DNA of 64,000 nt from Chloroflexota bacterium (lineage in GTDB: Bacteria > Chloroflexota > Dehalococcoidia > Lucifugimonadales > Lucifugimonadaceae). Below are positions 57,215 to 64,000 of the stretch, piece by piece (the first letter of the stretch is position 1; every line of letters starts with the position of its first letter). The stretch spans positions 1 through 64,000 of the forward strand of contig JADFLG010000001.1 in NCBI GenBank assembly GCA_022564545.1. The letters are read 5' to 3'. The position numbers and the translations under genes were made by a program. The notes under the pieces are model-generated. The model was not told the DNA's origin. It made no database searches and was given only the letters and a program-made list of their open reading frames with translations.

Positions 57215-57685
57215 TGGGCTCCGTCCTCCAGTCTAATATTTGAATACCCGTGCCGAGAGCAGCAGCAAAGCTCACCTCGTTCGGAGATGAGCGTAATCCC
57301 CGCGCATTACGCGCGAATTACTGCTGCAGCAAGTGGCGTTCCGGACGCAATGTTATTCGGGAAATTTCTTCACTGTCAAGGTGGTGAGGTTCGGCTTACA
57401 GTGCGTTTTTCACATCAACTGATTGGCATTGGGCTGATTTCTGCCAGTTTACGCGGGCGAAATTGAGCCAGTTTTATGCCGCAACACCATCGGGTGTCAA
57501 TCGAGACCACCGGCATGAACGCCCTCCGCGAGAGCATTTAAAACGCCAGTCTTCGTGATATTCTTCTCGGGTTGTGAGAGCACAAAACGAAATTGAAGTT
57601 ACCAGAATAAGTACAAATCACAGAATCCCATTATTTGGATTGCCGGCCGCGCTAGCCGGGTATTTGCAACTCGGAGAGCCAGAAC

Positions 57686-57949
57686 TTGGATAAGTCAGAT
57701 CGCACCGCGGTCATTGAAAAATACCGAACTCACGAAAACGACAACGGCTCGTCGGAAGTTCAGATCGCACTCCTGACATCACGGATTTCCGAGTTGACGG
57801 AGCACCTGCGCGAGCACAAACACGACCACAGCACCCGACGCGGGCTGCTGAAGTTGGTCGGTCAGCGTCGCCGTCTGCTCAACTACCTCAACAGTGAAGA
57901 CGTCAATCGCTACCGGACGCTCCTAAGCAAGCTCGGCCTCCGAAAGTAA
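57686..57949 (+). CDS. rpsO: 30S ribosomal protein S15
   Basis: [55 protein letters not shown]. Confidence 0.97.
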   Translation: MDKSDRTAVIEKYRTHENDNGSSEVQIALLTSRISELTEHLREHKHDHSTRRGLLKLVGQRRRLLNYLNSEDVNRYRTLLSKLGLRK

Positions 57950-58263
57950 GCAGGCGTTACCCTTACGGGGACGTTTCTTGTGCCGGGAATATCCGAAGAC
58001 GACGGAATTCCCCGGGCTCGTATGAACGTCGAGATAGCGGGCAGAGATTCAACAGTTGAGTTGCGCACGCACTTGCCCGCGAAGACCCTGCAGCCCCCGC
58101 AAACTCAACGGGCGCACCAGATGAATAATTGTCAGCTTCCCTCACAACAAATGGCACCGGTCCAGGCCGCCGCGGGCGGAATCAGCCGCAGGTCCGGATC
58201 CCCGTGGATAAGTAAGAAGAACTAGTACCCAGAAAAGTAAAATCAGAAGTAGAAACAGACAAC

Positions 58264-60705
58264 ATGATTAACAAATTTGAAATGGAAGTTGGCGGTCGGG
58301 TTCTCGAAATCGAGCACGGTCGAGTGGCCAACCAGGCCGGCGGAGCTGTGACAGTTCGATACGGCGATACCATGCTGCTGGCAACTGCCACAGCATCTAA
58401 AAAATCCCGGCCCGGTGCAGATTTTCTGCCCCTTACGGTCGACGTTGCCGAAAAAGCCTACGCAGCCGGCAAACTCCCTGGGGGGTTCTTCAAACGAGAA
58501 GGCCGACCCAACACCGATGCCATCCTCGCTGCCCGGATGATCGACCGGCCAATCCGCCCACTATTTTCAAAGACGATACACAACGAAATTCAGATCATCA
58601 TTACGATCCTGGCATCCGACAGGGTTAACCCTTACCCGGCGCTCGGAATAATCGGAGCATCCACGGCGCTCGTCATATCAGACATCGCGTTCGACGACCC
58701 GATCGGAGCGTGTGTGATTGGTCTGGTCGAAGGCGAGCTTGTCGTAAACCCCACATACGAAGAACTGCAGACAAGCGACCTTGAACTGTTGGTCGCCGGC
58801 ACAGGCGACGCCACGATGATGGTCGAATCTGGAGCCAACTTCGTTTCCGAGGATGTGCTCCTGGATGCGCTCGAACTTGCACAGGAAGTCAACGGTGCCA
58901 TCGTCGAGCAGATCCAGGAGATCCAGGCGAAAGTCGGTAAGCAAAAGTGGAAAGCCCCCGAAGTTACCGCTGAAGAGAATGCCGCTGAAAAAGCCACGCG
59001 GGAACTGGTCGGTGAAGATTTCATCAGGGCTCTCAAGGAACCCGGCGACAAGGCCGCCGGCAAAAACCGTATCGAAGAGCTGATGGACGACGCCATCGAA
59101 AAGCTCGGGAACGACCACGACCCGGCTCACGTTAAATCGACGCTTTACGCCCTCGAAACCGAGGCGGTGCGCAAGACCATCCTGGAAGACAACATCCGTC
59201 CCGACGGTCGGAAACTCGACGAATTGCGGCCACTGAATTCCGAGGTCGGATACCTTCCTCGCGTCCACGGATCGGGAATTTTCACGCGGGGCGAAACCCA
59301 GATACTTGGCACTCTTACACTTGCGTCGGCAGGTGAGCGCCAACGACTCGACACTTACGGCCTCGAAACCGAGAAGCACTTCATTCATCACTACAACTTC
59401 CCGCCATATTCAACAGGCGAGGCCGGGCGGTTCGGCTTTACCGGACGACGCGAAGTCGGGCACGGCGCACTTGCCGAGCGGGCCCTGCGGCCTGTTGTTC
59501 CAACCCAGGCCGACTTCCCGTACACCATCCGGCTCGTGTCCGAGGCCCTGAGTTCGAACGGATCGACATCGATGGGCAGTGTTTGCGCCGGAACCCTGGC
59601 AATGATGGACGGCGGAGTCCCGATCAAGGCCCCGGTGGCCGGAATCGCCATGGGGCTCATTACCGGGGAAAACGGGAAATACGCGATCCTCACCGATATC
59701 CAGGGTGCGGAAGACCACTCGGGTGATATGGACTTCAAAGTCGCCGGGACCCGTGACGGCGTGACCGCGCTCCAGATGGACATCAAGGTTAAAGGCATCA
59801 CGTTTGCAATCATAGGTGAGGCCCTTCAGCAGGCCCGCGTCGCCCGGCTGCAGATCCTTGACAGCATGGCCGAGGCAATCTCCGATACCCGGGACGACCT
59901 GAGCGAGTACGCACCGCGAATGATCTCGATGAAGATTCCGACCGACAAGATCGGCGCGATTATCGGACCGGGTGGATCGGTCATTCGCGGAATGATCGAC
60001 GAATTTGGCGTCACCATCGATGTGCAGGACGACGGCACGGTCGTTATCGGCTCTCCCGACAAAGACAACGCCGAGAAGGCCGAAAACGCCATCAACGCAC
60101 TGACCAAGGAAATTGAGGTCGGCGATACCTACACCGGCAGGGTTGTGCGGATTATGCCGTTCGGCGCTTTCGTACAGATACTTCCCGGAAAGGACGGGAT
60201 GGTCCACATTAGCGAACTTGCACAGCACCGCGTCCCCGATGTCGAATCGGTGGTCAGCATTGGCGACCAACTGGAAGTGATGGTCATAAACATCGATGGC
60301 ATGGGCCGCATCGACCTTTCGCACCGTGCACTGCTCGAACAGAGCAACGAGGGCGGTGGTGGCGATTCCGACGGCGCGTCCCGGGAAGAAAGCCGTGAGC
60401 CCCGTGACAGGGACGACCGTGGCGAAAGGGGTGCCAGTGGTTACAGGGGCGATCGCGGTGATCGGGGCCCCCGAGGCCGGGGCGGCGATCGTGGAGATCG
60501 CGGCAGCAGAGGTCCGCGGGAGCGAGACCGTGGGCCCAGGTCCGACCGCCGAGACAGACCAGATGTCGGCGACGAACGTCGCGGTCCACGCTCCGACGGG
60601 GACGACGACGGTGCCAGGGACGAACGCAGCGAACGTCGTTCACGGCGACCTGCCGGTGGCTATGATGGGAGCGGACGACGGTCGGGCCCGCCGCGTCGAC
60701 GCTAG
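58264..60705 (+). CDS. pnp: Polyribonucleotide nucleotidyltransferase with RGD/RGG-rich C-terminal extension
   Basis: RPIRPLFSKTIHNEIQIIITIL; KH (IIGPGGSVIRGMIDEFG) and S1 domains; tail GDRGDRGPRGRGGDRGDRGSRGPRERDRG. Confidence 0.97.
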   Translation: MINKFEMEVGGRVLEIEHGRVANQAGGAVTVRYGDTMLLATATASKKSRPGADFLPLTVDVAEKAYAAGKLPGGFFKREGRPNTDAILAARMIDRPIRPLFSKTIHNEIQIIITILASDRVNPYPALGIIGASTALVISDIAFDDPIGACVIGLVEGELVVNPTYEELQTSDLELLVAGTGDATMMVESGANFVSEDVLLDALELAQEVNGAIVEQIQEIQAKVGKQKWKAPEVTAEENAAEKATRELVGEDFIRALKEPGDKAAGKNRIEELMDDAIEKLGNDHDPAHVKSTLYALETEAVRKTILEDNIRPDGRKLDELRPLNSEVGYLPRVHGSGIFTRGETQILGTLTLASAGERQRLDTYGLETEKHFIHHYNFPPYSTGEAGRFGFTGRREVGHGALAERALRPVVPTQADFPYTIRLVSEALSSNGSTSMGSVCAGTLAMMDGGVPIKAPVAGIAMGLITGENGKYAILTDIQGAEDHSGDMDFKVAGTRDGVTALQMDIKVKGITFAIIGEALQQARVARLQILDSMAEAISDTRDDLSEYAPRMISMKIPTDKIGAIIGPGGSVIRGMIDEFGVTIDVQDDGTVVIGSPDKDNAEKAENAINALTKEIEVGDTYTGRVVRIMPFGAFVQILPGKDGMVHISELAQHRVPDVESVVSIGDQLEVMVINIDGMGRIDLSHRALLEQSNEGGGGDSDGASREESREPRDRDDRGERGASGYRGDRGDRGPRGRGGDRGDRGSRGPRERDRGPRSDRRDRPDVGDERRGPRSDGDDDGARDERSERRSRRPAGGYDGSGRRSGPPRRR

Positions 60706-60756
60706 AACCGGATCTTAAGTGACACCGGACTTTGAGTAACGAAAAATAACGACACG

Positions 60757-61572
60757 ATGTCACCGGAAATTACAGTCGCAGTAAACGGCGCACTCGGCAG
60801 GATGGGTTCTACCGTCCTGGCTGCTGCCGCTGCCGAAGACGGTATTACTCCGGTGGGTGGCGCTGATATAGCTGCTACCACCGACACGGTCGCGATTTCC
60901 GGTACAACGGCGTCAGTGCCACTGGCTTCGGACCTGACGGCACTTTTCCAGACCATTACGCCGGATGTCGTCGTCGACTTCACGAATGGCGAGGCGGCAA
61001 AAGAGGCGATCGCCACCTGCGTTGAAGCCGGGGTCAGGGTTGTATCGGGATCGACGGGACTCTCCACCGAAAACCTCGATGAACTCGGTCTGCTGGCGGC
61101 AGAAAAAGGTGTTGGGGTCATCTCGGCTTCCAACTTCGCGCTCGGGGCAGTTGTGCTGATGCACCTTGCTGGCATTGCTTCAAAATATTTCGATTATGCC
61201 GATCTGATCGAGAGCCACCACGAAGCCAAGGTCGATGCCCCTTCCGGAACGGCGCTTTCCATTGCGAAGGCGATGATCGAAGGCCGCGGTTCCCGATTTG
61301 AACAGAACGTTGCAGACTTGCAAACTCTCGCCGGCGCTCGCGGCGGCGATTACGAGGGGATAAACGTTCACAGCGCACGAATGCCCGGCCGGGTCGCTCG
61401 ACATGAGGTCGTCTTCGGGGCCCTCGGCCAGACGCTGACGATCACCCACGACTCGATCAACCGTGAGAGCTTTATGCCCGGTGTGATGCTGGCAGTTAAG
61501 CGCGTGATCAACGAAAATGGGCTCATCGTCGGTCTCGATAACGTTCTCGGCCTCGGCAAACCAAAGCCTTAG
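60757..61572 (+). CDS. dapB: 4-hydroxy-tetrahydrodipicolinate reductase
   Basis: VAVNGALGRMGSTV; ESHHEAKVDAPSGTAL; VHSARMPGRVARHEVVFGALGQTLTITHDS. Confidence 0.96.
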   Translation: MSPEITVAVNGALGRMGSTVLAAAAAEDGITPVGGADIAATTDTVAISGTTASVPLASDLTALFQTITPDVVVDFTNGEAAKEAIATCVEAGVRVVSGSTGLSTENLDELGLLAAEKGVGVISASNFALGAVVLMHLAGIASKYFDYADLIESHHEAKVDAPSGTALSIAKAMIEGRGSRFEQNVADLQTLAGARGGDYEGINVHSARMPGRVARHEVVFGALGQTLTITHDSINRESFMPGVMLAVKRVINENGLIVGLDNVLGLGKPKP

Positions 61573-61708
61573 CCAGCGCTGCCGGGTTTTCGGTATCGCT
61601 GGCAAACCCGGTAATTTTCAAAAAAGTGTTTGGTTGCGTGGGGCTGCTCGACGCGTTCGTCTCGCCAGGGACGTTTGGGGCGACTGCGCAATGTTGTGAG
61701 ACGTTGAA

Positions 61709-62749
61709 ATGAACAGTAACGACCTTAATATTGCGATTGTTGGAGCGACCGGCGCCGCCGGTGGCACTGCTGTCAAATTGCTCCTCGAGCGAGACCATCC
61801 AGCCGAAAAAATCAGGGTCATGGCGTCAGAGAGGTCGGCCGGAAGAAAGATCCCATACGGTAAAGCCGAGTTAACGGTCATCAGGGCGATCCCTGAAGCA
61901 TTCGAAGGCATTGACGCAGCTCTATTCGCCGCAGGGGGGCTGGTCAGCAAGCGGCTGGCCCATAAAGCTGTCGAGCGCGGTGTTTTCGTAATCGACAAGG
62001 GTTCCATATTTCGAATGGACCCAAACATCCCGCTCGTTGTTCCAGAAGTGAACAGCGACGACATTGAGTGGCACCCCGGCATTGTGTCGACGCCCAACTG
62101 CTCGACCACACCACTGGTGATGGTGCTCGACGCACTGCGCAAACTTTCACCTGTGAAGGCTGTAACGGTTGCCACTTACCAGTCGACGACAGGCACCGGG
62201 GTTGCTGCCAATGAAGAGCTGATCGAGCAATCTCGCGCCGTGCTGACGGGTGGCGAGGCGATACCCAATGTTTACCCGCACATAATTGCCTTCAACGTCA
62301 TTCCCCAGGTGGATGACTTCCTCGAAAACGGGTACACGAAGGAAGAACAAAAGATGCTGAACGAATCACGCAAAATCCTGCACGATGATCATTTGCCCAT
62401 ATCTGCGACCTGTGTAAGGGTGCCGGTCGAAATTTCGCACAGCGAATCCGTGCAGATCGAGTTCGAATCGAGTGTCAGCGTCGAGGATGCGTTCCGAGTT
62501 CTTGACGATTACGACGGGGTGAGGGTTGTAGACGACCCCGGCCAGAATCAATACCCTATGCCACTCGAAGCAACCGGTAAGGATGACGTGCTTGTCGGGC
62601 GTATTCGCAAAGACATCGCACACGATCATGGCCTGGTGCTGTGGCTTTCGTGTGACAATCTGCGTAAAGGTGCCGCGTTGAATGCACTGCAAATAATGGA
62701 CGAGGCGTTGCGCAGAGACGCGTTCAGACCGGCGGCGCAGCGAAACTAA
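61709..62749 (+). CDS. asd: Aspartate-semialdehyde dehydrogenase
   Basis: IVGATGAAGGTAVKLL; VSTPNCSTTPLVMVLDAL; TCVRVPVEISHSESV. Confidence 0.95.
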   Translation: MNSNDLNIAIVGATGAAGGTAVKLLLERDHPAEKIRVMASERSAGRKIPYGKAELTVIRAIPEAFEGIDAALFAAGGLVSKRLAHKAVERGVFVIDKGSIFRMDPNIPLVVPEVNSDDIEWHPGIVSTPNCSTTPLVMVLDALRKLSPVKAVTVATYQSTTGTGVAANEELIEQSRAVLTGGEAIPNVYPHIIAFNVIPQVDDFLENGYTKEEQKMLNESRKILHDDHLPISATCVRVPVEISHSESVQIEFESSVSVEDAFRVLDDYDGVRVVDDPGQNQYPMPLEATGKDDVLVGRIRKDIAHDHGLVLWLSCDNLRKGAALNALQIMDEALRRDAFRPAAQRN

Positions 62750-62788
62750 AATAGCGAACGCGATTTACCGACGAGAGGTCGGTCACAT

Positions 62789-63691
62789 ATGGCAGAACTG
62801 GGGCGACTCCTGACAGCAATGGTTACACCCTTCACAGAAGAGGGGGATGTCGACTACCCGCGGGCAAGAGAGCTGGCGAAGGCGGTTCTCAAATCGGGTT
62901 CCGACGGGCTTGTGATCGGCGGGACCACCGGTGAAGCACCGGCGATGAACGACGATGAAAAGCTCAGGCTCTACGCGGAGGTCAAGGAAGCGATTGGCGA
63001 GGACGGCGCGGTGATTGCCGGGACGACCGACAACAACACGCGCAACTCGATTGCCGCGTCCCGAGAGGCCGAAAAGGTCGGTGTCGACGCGATATTGATG
63101 ACTGTGCCGGCCTATAACAAACCAACGATGGGTGGCCTGTACCAGCATTTCACCGCGATCGCCGACGCGGTTGGCATCCCCGGAATTCTGTACAACGTTC
63201 CATCACGAACGGCACTGAACATGGATGTCGCGACAATGCTCAGGCTTGCCGAGGTGCCCAATATTATTGGCGTAAAAGAGGCTTCGAGCGATGCCGATCA
63301 GATCGCATTCGTGATCAGGGATTCGCCCGATGGCTTCAGGGTCTGGAGCGGCAACGACAACGAGACGTTCGCAACAATGGCCACTGGCGGATACGGGGTC
63401 GTCAGCGTGGCCGGAAATATTATTAGCGGTCAGATCCAGAAAATGATGGGGCTGCTGCTTGAAGGCGATATCGAGGCCGCGGCGGCGGAGCACCTGCGTT
63501 TGCTCCCCATCTTCAAAGCTCTGTTCATCATCACGAACCCGATCCCGATTCGATATGCACTGAACAGGTCGGGCTTTGACGTTGGACCCGCGCGGTTGCC
63601 CATGATTCCCGAACCTGCCGAACTCGAAGCGTTCAGCAAGCGGTTCGACCCGGTTATGGACCAGTACGAGATTGACCTTTCAGATTCGTAG
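62789..63691 (+). CDS. dapA: 4-hydroxy-tetrahydrodipicolinate synthase
   Basis: LLTAMVTPFTEEGDVDYPRARELAKAVLKSGSDGLVIGGTTGEAPAM; YNVPSRTALNM; IGVKEASSD. Confidence 0.96.
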   Translation: MAELGRLLTAMVTPFTEEGDVDYPRARELAKAVLKSGSDGLVIGGTTGEAPAMNDDEKLRLYAEVKEAIGEDGAVIAGTTDNNTRNSIAASREAEKVGVDAILMTVPAYNKPTMGGLYQHFTAIADAVGIPGILYNVPSRTALNMDVATMLRLAEVPNIIGVKEASSDADQIAFVIRDSPDGFRVWSGNDNETFATMATGGYGVVSVAGNIISGQIQKMMGLLLEGDIEAAAAEHLRLLPIFKALFIITNPIPIRYALNRSGFDVGPARLPMIPEPAELEAFSKRFDPVMDQYEIDLSDS

Positions 63692-63834
63692 ATCGACTGA
63701 CACGGTTCAGTCTGGCCAGTTTGGAACGGTCGAAACAGGGTCCTGAGTTCGAGTGATTTACACGGATACTGGACATTAACCCCATGCCCTGGGCCACCGG
63801 AATATGTCACGCTGAAATCAGCAAAGCTGTTTAG

Positions 63835-64000
63835 ATGACCTGCACGGGAAGCAATCGTTTGGGCACTGACCGAAAAAGCATCGTCGTGATCGGCGGGGGA
63901 AATGGTTCCTCCGTCGCCCTTCGCGGCCTGAAGACACACGACCTGGCCCTGACGGCGATCGTCACCATGTTCGACAGTGGTGGCAGCAGCGGGATTCTGC
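63835..64000 (+). CDS. YvcK/CofD-like (gluconeogenesis factor) family protein, 5' part (truncated by window end)
   Basis: [55 protein letters not shown]. Confidence 0.8.
   Translation, partial: MTCTGSNRLGTDRKSIVVIGGGNGSSVALRGLKTHDLALTAIVTMFDSGGSSGIL

Noticed and set aside
57950-58263. Structured RNA in the rpsO-pnp intergenic region
   Set aside because: Several short complementary segments but no class recognised and no convincing stem; not claimed without an Rfam/covariance scan

Overview
The 64 kb window is a GC-rich bacterial chromosome segment. Gene content and order suggest a Chloroflexota/Dehalococcoidia- or SAR202-like lineage, but this is inference and was not tested by any search. 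Most of it is conserved housekeeping sequence: ftsK, rnj, UDG, acpP, nusB, fabD, rpmF, DUF177, ruvCAB, an ABC exporter pair, sulfite/nitrite reductase, hemQ, ferredoxin, erpA-like, lrp-like, bioY, aspS, tig-clpP-clpX, xseA/xseB, efp, pepP-like, aroQ, xerC/D, topA, dprA, two tRNA-Ser genes, glmU, corC-like, rpsO, pnp and dapB-asd-dapA. The part that stands out is an accessory stretch at about 8.7-18.8 kb. It holds four copies of a ~70-bp imperfect palindromic repeat, all in the same orientation and all between genes. It also holds two diverged copies of a basic ~70-codon leader ORF, each ending in a 4-nt TTGA/GTGA overlap with the start codon of an unrelated gene (a HAD phosphatase and a NUDIX hydrolase). 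A duplicated NUDIX gene (one copy frameshifted and truncated between hairpins), a VTT/DedA-like gene, a methyltransferase, and a collagen / YadA-head-like / S74-chaperone / C-terminal-TM surface protein lie in the same stretch. Together these look like a gene-cassette-like assembly zone. Other points worth checking are a GNAT gene split by a single in-frame TAA, an AspRS with a non-discriminating signature, an EF-P with an unusual loop, a MITE-like inverted-repeat element and several leader/attenuator hairpins. Everything was read by eye from the sequence and the supplied ORF track.
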